The notes under the pieces are model-generated. The model was not told the DNA's origin, did not search any database, and worked only from the letters and a program-made list of their open reading frames with translations. From contig CAZOLI010000060.1 in the NCBI GenBank assembly GCA_964580675.1, forward strand, positions 1-12,055: 12,055 nucleotides of DNA, given 5' to 3'. Source of the DNA: CAZOLI01 sp964580675. Its GTDB lineage: Bacteria > Planctomycetota > MHYJ01 > CAYXQY01. Shown here piece by piece: positions 1-6,309 of this stretch. The first letter of the stretch is position 1; each line of letters starts with the position of its first letter. A program made the translations under genes and the position numbers.

Positions 1-19
1 CTGTTTGTCCGATCGTTGT

Positions 20-39
20 TTCGAAATTCGCATTTCGAA
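20..39. repeat. Perfect 8-bp inverted repeat upstream of thyX
   Basis: TTCGAAAT (20-27) and ATTTCGAA (32-39) are perfectly complementary around a 4-nt spacer. It could be an operator for a dimeric regulator or a weak hairpin. No T-tract follows directly. Confidence 0.4.
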
Positions 40-47
40 TTTTGGGT

Positions 48-77
48 TTCCGGTTCTCCGTTATCTTGAAACCGGAA
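48..77. repeat. 8-bp inverted repeat in the thyX upstream region
   Basis: TTCCGGTT (48-55) and AACCGGAA (70-77) pair perfectly across a 14-nt loop. Together with the repeat at 20-39 it fills most of the upstream region visible. Function is unknown; CCGG words are frequent in this DNA. Confidence 0.35.
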
Positions 78-165
78 CGAGGATGGCGAAAATAAAGAAT
101 CGGAAAAAGTGGCCGGGGCCGGCACTCTCATAACGACACTTCGATTCGCAGGGAAAAACCAAATC

Positions 166-966
166 ATGTCCAGGGCCAGCGAGGAATGGATTTTTGACTG
201 GGAAGACGAACCGGAACTTCCCCGCGTGGACCTTATCCGGCACACGCCGGATCCGGTAAAAACCGTCTGTCTCGCCGCTCGCGGGGATTACTACAAGGGT
301 TATGTTTACGAGGAACCGTACGAGGAGGTCATGGAGGCCGCCGGACGGCGAAAGGAGGAACGGGACGGCGAGACGATGAGCCTGGCCGAAAAGGAACGGT
401 ACCTGATTCGGAAATGCATCCGGCGGGGACACTACGGGGTTCTCGAACACGTCGGCATGACCTTCGGTGTCAAGGGGATGAGCCGTGCCTGTATGGCACA
501 GATTACCCGTCACCGGCTGGTGTCCTTCGACATCCAGAGCCAGCGTTACGTGGATTTCTCCGACCTCGACCGGGATCAGTTCAACGTGCCCGAATCCTTC
601 GTGGCGGACGACGTCAAAAGCCGGGAAGGCAGGAAGGAGATTGATCTATCGAAGGAAGAACGCCTCGAGAAGTACTGGAACCTCGTGGAGGAATCACTCT
701 CGTTCTACCGGGACATGGTGGATGCGGGCGTGCCGAAGGAGGATGCCCGAATGGGCCTCCCGATCGGCACCCGCGTTAACGCGACGATGTCCATGAACCT
801 CCGCGCGCTCCTGCACATCATTGATATCCGCGGAGCCGGAGACGCGCAGAGCGAAATTAATTACCTCTCCTATCAACTGGCCGAGGAAACCGAGGAGTCG
901 ATGCCCCGGATCATGGATATCTACTTCGACGACATGTACATGAGGAAAAACCGCCTGTCTCCCTGA
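166..966 (+). CDS. thyX: Flavin-dependent thymidylate synthase ThyX
   Basis: This enzyme makes dTMP from dUMP, using methylenetetrahydrofolate as carbon donor and FAD/NADPH for the reduction; it replaces ThyA. The diagnostic ThyX motif RHRX7S is present as RHRLVSFDIQS at residues 115-125, followed by QRY. The C-terminal core LPIGTRVNATMSMNLRALLHI, then DIR and AQSEIN, matches the family's substrate- and flavin-binding end. From ATG 166 the protein is 266 residues, slightly longer than usual because of an acidic N-terminal extension of about 30 residues. The frame stays open upstream to GTG 109 (285 residues). I prefer ATG 166 because the extra 19 residues match nothing I know in the family and neither start has a good ribosome-binding site (AGGGA lies about 11 nt before ATG 166). 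The amidohydrolase gene starts 5 nt after the stop, which suggests co-transcription. Identity is near certain; the start is less so. Confidence 0.96.
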   Translation: MSRASEEWIFDWEDEPELPRVDLIRHTPDPVKTVCLAARGDYYKGYVYEEPYEEVMEAAGRRKEERDGETMSLAEKERYLIRKCIRRGHYGVLEHVGMTFGVKGMSRACMAQITRHRLVSFDIQSQRYVDFSDLDRDQFNVPESFVADDVKSREGRKEIDLSKEERLEKYWNLVEESLSFYRDMVDAGVPKEDARMGLPIGTRVNATMSMNLRALLHIIDIRGAGDAQSEINYLSYQLAEETEESMPRIMDIYFDDMYMRKNRLSP

Positions 967-971
967 CATTC

Positions 972-2627
972 ATGTCTTCTACCGGCACGCCGCAATTCCG
1001 CGAATTTTTCGTTCGAGCCGCGCCCGTCCTCACGCTCCGATCCGATTCCAACCGGGCGGCCGGATTTCTCGTTCGGGACGGGGTGATTTCGGAACTTTAC
1101 GAAGACCGGGACCGGGCGGACGAACGGCTGAAGGATTTTGACGGGCCTGTGCTCGATTACGGAAACCGACCGGTCCTTCCCGGATTCACGGACGCGCACA
1201 CGCACATGATTTCCTTTGGTAAAGCACTCCGGGAAGTGGATCTCGAGGGAGTCCGCTCCGTTGAGGAGGTCCGAACCCGGATACGGTCCGCGATGGACCG
1301 ATTCGAGGACCGCGACTGGATTCTCGGTCGCGGCTGGAACCCCAACATGATGTCGCCGGACCGCTGGCCGCACCGGTCGGATCTGGCGGACCTGGACACG
1401 AGCAAACCCATTGCGCTCCAATCCCATGATCAGCACGCATACTGGCTGAACCAACAGGCGCTTTCGAAACTGGGCATCGATAAGCAGACCAGCGCCCCGT
1501 CCGGCGGCGAGGTGGTGAAGGACGATGCCGGTCGTCCCACGGGCATCCTGAAGGAACGGGCCATGGAACTAGTGGATGCTCATTTCCAGAAGAAGGAAGG
1601 GGACGACCAGACAGCGGGTACCGGTACCCGGGCGGATCTGAAACGGGCGATCGACGCGGCGTTCCGGGCGGGCGTGACCTCCGTCCACGACATCGGTTAC
1701 CTGAACAGTTATGACCTTTACCGGGATCTGCTCGAGGAGAATCACACCACACCGCGCGTGGCATATTTTTGTTGTCGGGAAGACTGGAGCCAGGTGGAAG
1801 AGAGAGACATTCAGCCGGGGCAGGGGAATGAATTTCTCCGGTTTGCCGGACTCAAACTGTTTGCGGACGGCACCCTCGGCGCCCAGACCGCCGCCATGAT
1901 TGAACCGTTCCACGAACAGTTAAACGACGAGCAATCCCGGGGAACGCTCATTCACGACCCCGATGATCTCGAGGAATGGGCCGTTCGGGCGGCGGAGCGG
2001 GAATTTGCCGTGGCGATTCACGCCATCGGGGACCGCGGGGTTCGGGTGTCTCTCGATGCTCTTGAAGCGGCCGGGGACCGGGCGGATCCGGTGGCCCCCC
2101 ACCGCGTGGAGCACGCCCAGCTTGTGCATCCGGAAGACCTTGATCGATTTCGTTCGCTGAACGTCATTGCGAGCATCCAGCCCTGCCACATTTACCAGGA
2201 CCGCAACGTGGCGGATCGGGTCTGGGGGGAGCGAGAAAGCATACCGTTTCCCGTCCGGACCCTGCTTGACCGGGGAGCGGACGTGTATTTCGGCACGGAC
2301 GTGCCCATCGAAGAGATTTCGCCGTTTCACAACCTACAGGCCGCCGTTCACCGGGGACGTTCGGACGAAGATCCGTGGCGGCCGTCCGAGGCGGTCTCCA
2401 CGGAAACCGCCCTGACCCTCGCCTGCCGCGACCCGGCTTCCTACCTGTTCCAAAACCGGCGTGGTACCCTCTCGGAGGGAACACCGGCGGATTACGTGGT
2501 GCTTTCGAAGAATCCCTTCGATGTGGCACCGGACGAACTCGGGCAGATTAACGTGCTGGAAACCCGGGTACAGGGAGGACGAATGTTTGCTTCCGATGAG
2601 TTGAACACCGGACAAAAAATGGCATGA
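972..2627 (+). CDS. YtcJ-type metal-dependent amidohydrolase (amidohydrolase family 3)
   Basis: A 551-residue TIM-barrel hydrolase of the amidohydrolase superfamily, family 3 (YtcJ/NfdA-like), about the usual length. Metal-site elements appear in order: HxH in GFTDAHTHM (His76, His78), the likely bridging lysine in AGLKLFADGTLGAQTA (Lys295), His350 in VAIHAIGDRG, His381 in RVEHAQLV, and Asp443 in YFGTDVP. The phrases GGEVV..DAGRPTGILKE and ASIQPCHIYQD are also typical of this group. Members hydrolyse amide or formamide-type bonds, but most are uncharacterised, so no substrate can be given. No signal peptide is visible, so it is probably cytoplasmic. The start is ATG 972, 5 nt after the thyX stop and without a Shine-Dalgarno sequence. 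The last codons overlap the next gene (ATGA), which suggests translational coupling. The fold assignment is firm; the reaction is unknown. Confidence 0.9.
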   Translation: MSSTGTPQFREFFVRAAPVLTLRSDSNRAAGFLVRDGVISELYEDRDRADERLKDFDGPVLDYGNRPVLPGFTDAHTHMISFGKALREVDLEGVRSVEEVRTRIRSAMDRFEDRDWILGRGWNPNMMSPDRWPHRSDLADLDTSKPIALQSHDQHAYWLNQQALSKLGIDKQTSAPSGGEVVKDDAGRPTGILKERAMELVDAHFQKKEGDDQTAGTGTRADLKRAIDAAFRAGVTSVHDIGYLNSYDLYRDLLEENHTTPRVAYFCCREDWSQVEERDIQPGQGNEFLRFAGLKLFADGTLGAQTAAMIEPFHEQLNDEQSRGTLIHDPDDLEEWAVRAAEREFAVAIHAIGDRGVRVSLDALEAAGDRADPVAPHRVEHAQLVHPEDLDRFRSLNVIASIQPCHIYQDRNVADRVWGERESIPFPVRTLLDRGADVYFGTDVPIEEISPFHNLQAAVHRGRSDEDPWRPSEAVSTETALTLACRDPASYLFQNRRGTLSEGTPADYVVLSKNPFDVAPDELGQINVLETRVQGGRMFASDELNTGQKMA

Positions 2628-3547
2628 ACATCACGAACGCAATTGAACAGGATTGGATACGTTGTGATCTCGAGGCCGAGGACCCCTCCGAAGCCATTCA
2701 GAACATGATTGCTATATTGCCGGAGGACCTGCAGGAACCGGCGGAGAACCAATTGTTTGAGAATGGGGAGGACGGGTCGACGGTCCTGGCCAAATTTGCG
2801 GTTGGACGAGGGGTGGCCTTTCCGCACGCCCGTTCGGATCAGATTGACGGTGTCCGGGTGGCGATGGGGATTTTTCCGGACGGGGTTTCGTTTAACTCCG
2901 GTTCCGAGGAACCGGTACGAATCGTGGTGCTGTTTTTGCTTTCCGAAAAACGGTCCGGACTCTACCTGAAACTGCTTTCGGCCTTCTCAAAAATCTTTAA
3001 GAGCGACGTGCACATGCAGAACATCGTCCAGAGCCGGACGCCCGAATCCGTGGTCTCGTACCTGAACGCCACGGGGATCCGGCTTCTCGGCGACATCTCG
3101 CTTCACGACCTGGTGGACCCACCCGATCGAACGCTCAGTCCCAACGACTCCGTGGAATACGCCCTGGAGCTTCTGGTGGAGGACACCAATGCCCCGGTGC
3201 CGGTGGTGGACGAAGACGGCAACCTGGTCGGCGAAATATCGAACCGGGACATCGTGAAGGCCAGCCTGCAGGATTTTGTGTACAGCATCGCCGGGGGGAA
3301 CGTGGATGATCTGCCCCGCGTCTTTTCGCGGTTCATCGAAATTCACGGCGAAGAACTGGTGGAACGTCTGATGACGCCCCGCGACCGGATGCGAACCATA
3401 TCGGACGAGTCCTCCATCCTCGAAGCCATTTCCCGGCTGATCGAAGTGGATCGGGACGAGGCCTTTGTCGTGTCCGACGGCAAACTCGTGGGTCGGTTCT
3501 CCCTGACCGAATGCACGGAAAAAATTTGCCGGCCCGGTATTGTGTGA
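2624..3547 (+). CDS. PTS EIIA (fructose/Ntr type) fused to a CBS-domain pair
   Basis: A 307-residue two-part protein. Residues 1 to about 150 form a type-2 PTS EIIA domain (fructose/mannitol/Ntr fold). The phospho-acceptor is probably His68 in the conserved stretch GRGVAFPHARSDQIDGV, and VVLFLLSEKRSGLYLKLLSAFSKIF matches the later core of the domain. Residues about 155-220 (DLVDPPDRTLSPNDSVEYAL, then PVPVVDEDGNLVGEISNRDI) and 247-303 (ERLMTPRDRMRTISDESSIL, then AFVVSDGKLVGRFS) are two CBS motifs, which usually pair to bind adenine nucleotides. No transmembrane EIIC, HPr or EI gene is in the window, so a sensor or regulator is likelier than a sugar importer. That role is inferred. The ATG lies inside the previous gene's stop (ATGA), without its own Shine-Dalgarno sequence. 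EIIA-CBS fusions exist in other bacteria, but I cannot name an orthologue. Confidence 0.88.
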   Translation: MNITNAIEQDWIRCDLEAEDPSEAIQNMIAILPEDLQEPAENQLFENGEDGSTVLAKFAVGRGVAFPHARSDQIDGVRVAMGIFPDGVSFNSGSEEPVRIVVLFLLSEKRSGLYLKLLSAFSKIFKSDVHMQNIVQSRTPESVVSYLNATGIRLLGDISLHDLVDPPDRTLSPNDSVEYALELLVEDTNAPVPVVDEDGNLVGEISNRDIVKASLQDFVYSIAGGNVDDLPRVFSRFIEIHGEELVERLMTPRDRMRTISDESSILEAISRLIEVDRDEAFVVSDGKLVGRFSLTECTEKICRPGIV

Positions 3548-3881
3548 ATAGAGCAACAACCTTTTGGGCGATCGTCCTTGTTTTGGTATCGAGGATCAAT
3601 AAAATATTGAAAACGAACTGTTCGGCCTTGCGAAAAGACCGGAAACTCGGTAAAATTACTCATGTACGTCCTATACCCGGTAGGCGTGAGAACGGAACAG
3701 ATGCATGGGGGGTAAGGACGGGATCCGAACTCACGATACCGACAATCCAGACGCTTTCCCGGTGGATCTTTTTTCTATTTAGGGGGTATTGGAGGCGGGA
3801 AAGTGTGTTACTGGAGGTGTTCTCGTTTGTTTTTCGAATCAGACGGATCAAGTTTTTGAATCAACTTGGAGCAATTTTTTT
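3548..3881 (+). promoter_or_regulatory. Intergenic gap and long rpsA leader
   Basis: These 334 nt lie between the EIIA-CBS gene and rpsA and are more AT-rich than the flanking genes. They contain a promoter candidate at 3628-3656, implying a leader of about 220 nt. The leader holds a CGTGAG/CTCACG inverted repeat (3685-3690 with 3730-3735) and a small CCTA/TAGG hairpin (3670-3673 with 3681-3684). Near its 3' end are two GGAGG-type sites, and GGAG at 3868-3871 sits 10 nt before the rpsA ATG. GGTATCG (3585-3591) and CGATACC (3734-3740) are also complementary, but the first lies upstream of the proposed transcription start. No T-tract terminator is visible. In other bacteria S1 synthesis is autoregulated through its leader; a similar role here is inference. 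Confidence 0.45.
3628..3656 (+). promoter_or_regulatory. Candidate sigma-70-type promoter for rpsA
   Basis: TTGCGA at 3628-3633 and TAAAAT at 3651-3656 are separated by 17 nt, giving 4/6 and 5/6 matches to the housekeeping consensus. Transcription would start near 3663. The position, after the upstream operon and before rpsA, is sensible. This is a by-eye match only. Confidence 0.45.
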
Positions 3882-3885
3882 ATGA
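3805..3885 (+). CDS. Possible 26-codon upstream ORF coupled to rpsA
   Basis: GTG 3805 opens a 26-codon frame beginning VLLEVFSFVF, hydrophobic and basic with no acidic residue after position 4. GGAGG at 3791-3795 lies 9 nt upstream, better than most ribosome-binding sites in this window. The TGA at 3883-3885 overlaps the rpsA ATG (ATGA at 3882-3885), the arrangement seen in translational coupling. The same frame stays open back to 3511, but there it uses AGA, AGG and ATA codons and looks non-coding. The peptide resembles nothing I know. An equally well-placed GTG at 3803 gives an 18-codon frame. Chance is quite possible. Confidence 0.25.
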   Translation: MLLEVFSFVFRIRRIKFLNQLGAIFL

Positions 3886-6233
3886 AACTGGACGCTGGCG
3901 TTGACGTTGATGTTTACGAAGAACTGGACCTGACGGAGCAGGAAGTCGAGGAAGAAGTCGATGAAGTCATGAAGGACATTCCCGATGACGAACTCGAGGG
4001 AATGTACAACGAGTCCATCCAGGACTTTAAGGTGGACAGCATCATCGACGGGGAGGTCGTGGACATACAGAACGACGAAGCCGTCATTGACGTGGGCTAC
4101 AAGTCAGAAGGTGTTGTTCCCCTCGAAGAATTTGACGAGGACGTTGAGGTCGAAGTCGGAGAAACCTATGAAGTGTTGCTGGAGGGGGTCAACGACACGG
4201 GGGGATTAATTAATATTTCCCGGGAGAAAGGTCGGAAGATTCGCGCCTGGGAAGAAATTATCGAGAACAAGGAAGAGGGGGACATCGTCGAAGGAAAGGT
4301 GGTCCGTCAGGTCAAGGGTGGTCTGCTGGTGGACATCGGCGGCATCACCGTGTTCCTCCCCGCCTCGCAGGTGGACATACGAAAAGTGCCGGACATCGGC
4401 GTTTTTATCGGCGAGGAGGTCAAGACGAAGATCCTCAAGATCGACGAGGAGCGGATGAACATCATCGTCTCCCGCCGGAAGTTGATCGAGGAAAAACGGG
4501 AGCGTCAGAAGAAGAAACTCCTCGAGGAGATCGAACCCGGACAGGTTCGAAAAGGCGTTGTCAAAAACATCGTGGACTTCGGCGTGTTCGTCGAACTGGG
4601 AGGTGTGGACGGCCTTCTTCACATCACCGACCTCTCCTGGGGCCGCGTCGAGGACCCGCGGGAAAAAGTGGAACTGGACGAGGAAATTACGGTCAAAGTG
4701 CTGGACGTGGACCGGGAAAAGGAGCGGATCGCCCTGGGCCTGAAACAGCTTCACGACAATCCGTGGGACAACATCGAGAAAAAATACCCCGTTGGCTCCC
4801 GCGTCGAAGCGCGTGTTGTCAACATCCTGCCGTACGGTGCGTTCCTCGAAATCGAGAAAGGGCTTGAAGGCCTTCTGCATATTTCCGAAATGAGCTGGAC
4901 CAAGCGTATTCAGCATCCCTCCGAAGTGGTGTCGATCGGTGACGTGATGGAGGTGGTGATTCTGAGCGTAAACAAGGACAAGGAAGAAATATCGCTTGGT
5001 CTGAAACAGACCGAACGGGATCCCTGGAACATCGCAAAGGAAAAATATCCCCCCGGTACCCGGATCGAGGGCAGCGTGAGAAACCTGACCAGCTACGGGG
5101 CCTTTATCGAAGTGGAACAGAACATCGACGGTCTGCTTCACGTGTCCGACATCTCCTGGACGCGGAACGTCAGCGATCCGTCCGAGGTACTCGACAAGGG
5201 GGAAATGGTCGAAGCCATGATTCTCTCGATCGACCCCTCCTCCCAGCGGGTCTCCCTGGGCAAGAAGCAGCTCGAGGAGAATCCCTGGAAGACCTGGATT
5301 CCCGAGAAATTTTCGCCGGGCACGACGCTGGAGGGACCGATTACCAAACTGACGAACTTCGGCGCGTTCGTGCGGCTTGATGAAGACCTCGACGGTCTCC
5401 TTCACGTCTCGAAAATCGCCACGCAGAACGTCGGTGTCCCGTCGGACGTCTTCGACGAAGGCGACGAAGTGGAGGTGGAGGTCATTAACCTGCAACCCAC
5501 CGAAGGCAAGATCAGTCTGAGCCTCGTGGACGTCGTGGAAAGCGACAAGTTCCCGGAGGACATGATTCCGCACGCATCGGAAGAAGCGGAGGAAATCGAG
5601 ACACCCGAAGAACCCGAGGAACCCGCACCCGTGGAAGAATACGAGGAGCCGCTTGACAGCGAGGAAGAGGTTGAAGCGGAACCGGAATCCGAACGCCCCG
5701 AGCCGATGACCGAAATGGGCGAAGCCCTGGACCGGCTCCAGGACCGCATCCGTCAGCGCGAAAAAGAAGGCGGGGAGCCGGAAGAGACACCGGAACAGCA
5801 GGAAGCCGAAACCTCCTCCGAACAGCAGGCGGACGAGTCGCCGGATGAGGAACCTGCCGGTGACGAAGCGGAAGAAGCGGAACAAACTGCTGAAGAAGCC
5901 GAGGAACCGGACGAAGAACCGGCCGAAGCGGAAGAGGCGGAGGACGCCGAAGCGGAAGCCGACGAAGAGACCAACGAAGAAGAAACCACGGAGACCGACG
6001 AGGAACCGGACGAATCCGCCGTGGACGAATCGGACGAAGGGGAGGATGCCGAAGCCGAGGAAGAAGACGGGGAAGAACCCGAGAAGGCCGATGGCGCCGA
6101 GCTTCAGACTGAAGAGGAAACCGGGGAAGAACCCGATAATGACGTTGAGGAAGAGGAAGCGGCCGTTGGCGCCGCTGAATCAACCGAGGAATCCGGGGTG
6201 GACGTGGAGGAGGACGAAAAAGACGCTGGTTAA
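3882..6233 (+). CDS. rpsA: 30S ribosomal protein S1 with long acidic C-terminal tail
   Basis: S1 binds mRNA on the 30S subunit and helps initiation, especially on messages with weak Shine-Dalgarno sites, which fits this window. The ATG at 3882 has GGAG 10 nt upstream; the frame extends to TTG 3789, but those 31 residues are not S1-like. The protein is 783 residues. Six S1 domains lie at about 49-115, 132-200, 218-288, 303-373, 390-460 and 478-549; repeats 3-6 carry the classic YGAF/FGVF...GLLHIS signature. Domains 1 and 2 are diverged, as expected for the ribosome-binding ones. Residues 555-783 are a 229-residue low-complexity tail, by my count 110 Asp/Glu against 9 Lys/Arg. Five of those nine sit in one stretch (residues 617-628, LDRLQDRIRQRE). 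The usual six-domain S1 is about 550-580 residues, so the tail is the unusual part. Confidence 0.96.
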   Translation: MKLDAGVDVDVYEELDLTEQEVEEEVDEVMKDIPDDELEGMYNESIQDFKVDSIIDGEVVDIQNDEAVIDVGYKSEGVVPLEEFDEDVEVEVGETYEVLLEGVNDTGGLINISREKGRKIRAWEEIIENKEEGDIVEGKVVRQVKGGLLVDIGGITVFLPASQVDIRKVPDIGVFIGEEVKTKILKIDEERMNIIVSRRKLIEEKRERQKKKLLEEIEPGQVRKGVVKNIVDFGVFVELGGVDGLLHITDLSWGRVEDPREKVELDEEITVKVLDVDREKERIALGLKQLHDNPWDNIEKKYPVGSRVEARVVNILPYGAFLEIEKGLEGLLHISEMSWTKRIQHPSEVVSIGDVMEVVILSVNKDKEEISLGLKQTERDPWNIAKEKYPPGTRIEGSVRNLTSYGAFIEVEQNIDGLLHVSDISWTRNVSDPSEVLDKGEMVEAMILSIDPSSQRVSLGKKQLEENPWKTWIPEKFSPGTTLEGPITKLTNFGAFVRLDEDLDGLLHVSKIATQNVGVPSDVFDEGDEVEVEVINLQPTEGKISLSLVDVVESDKFPEDMIPHASEEAEEIETPEEPEEPAPVEEYEEPLDSEEEVEAEPESERPEPMTEMGEALDRLQDRIRQREKEGGEPEETPEQQEAETSSEQQADESPDEEPAGDEAEEAEQTAEEAEEPDEEPAEAEEAEDAEAEADEETNEEETTETDEEPDESAVDESDEGEDAEAEEEDGEEPEKADGAELQTEEETGEEPDNDVEEEEAAVGAAESTEESGVDVEEDEKDAG
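5544..6230 (+). repeat. Low-complexity GAA/GAG-rich coding stretch (S1 acidic tail)
   Basis: This part of rpsA is built of degenerate GAA, GAG, GAC and GCC-type codons encoding runs such as EEPDEEPAEAEEAEDAEAEA. No exact unit repeats with a fixed period, so it is compositional bias rather than a tandem array. The bias also opens long, Arg- or Ser-rich spurious frames on the minus strand (for example 5512-6183), which should not be annotated. Confidence 0.75.
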
Positions 6234-6309
6234 ACCACGCGATCCGTAACGCCCCATTCCCTTTCTCTCCTCATATTAGCCCGGATCTCTTCTGAAGGCC
6301 CCGAAATAT

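Noticed and set aside
66..95. TTGAAA followed by an AT-rich stretch as a thyX promoter
   Set aside because: The -35 is good, but no -10 better than AAATAA occurs at 17-19 nt spacing.
83..133. A 16-codon ORF (MAKIKNRKKWPGPALS) before thyX
   Set aside because: Its GAGG lies almost against the ATG and there is no other support; short ORFs of this size are expected by chance.
3711..3746. tRNA-like T-arm word (GAGTTCGGATCCC) on the minus strand of the rpsA leader
   Set aside because: Flanking bases do not form a T stem, acceptor or anticodon arm, so this is not a tRNA.
3511..3885. A 124-codon open frame filling the whole gap before rpsA
   Set aside because: Its upstream part overlaps the EIIA-CBS gene, uses AGA, AGG and ATA codons unlike its neighbours, is strongly basic in an otherwise acidic protein set, and resembles nothing. 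Only its last 26 codons are kept as a speculative leader ORF.
4206..5885. 559-codon minus-strand ORF opposite rpsA
   Set aside because: A shadow of rpsA, rich in Phe, Val and His from reading Glu and Asp codons in reverse; it has no domain pattern.
5512..6183. Long minus-strand ORF of 223 codons, very rich in Arg and Pro
   Set aside because: It is the antisense shadow of the GAA/GAG-rich S1 tail; composition alone removes stop codons.
6234..6309. glmS ribozyme or terminator in the rpsA-glmS gap
   Set aside because: The gap is only 76 nt, too short for the ribozyme, and contains no hairpin with a T-tract.
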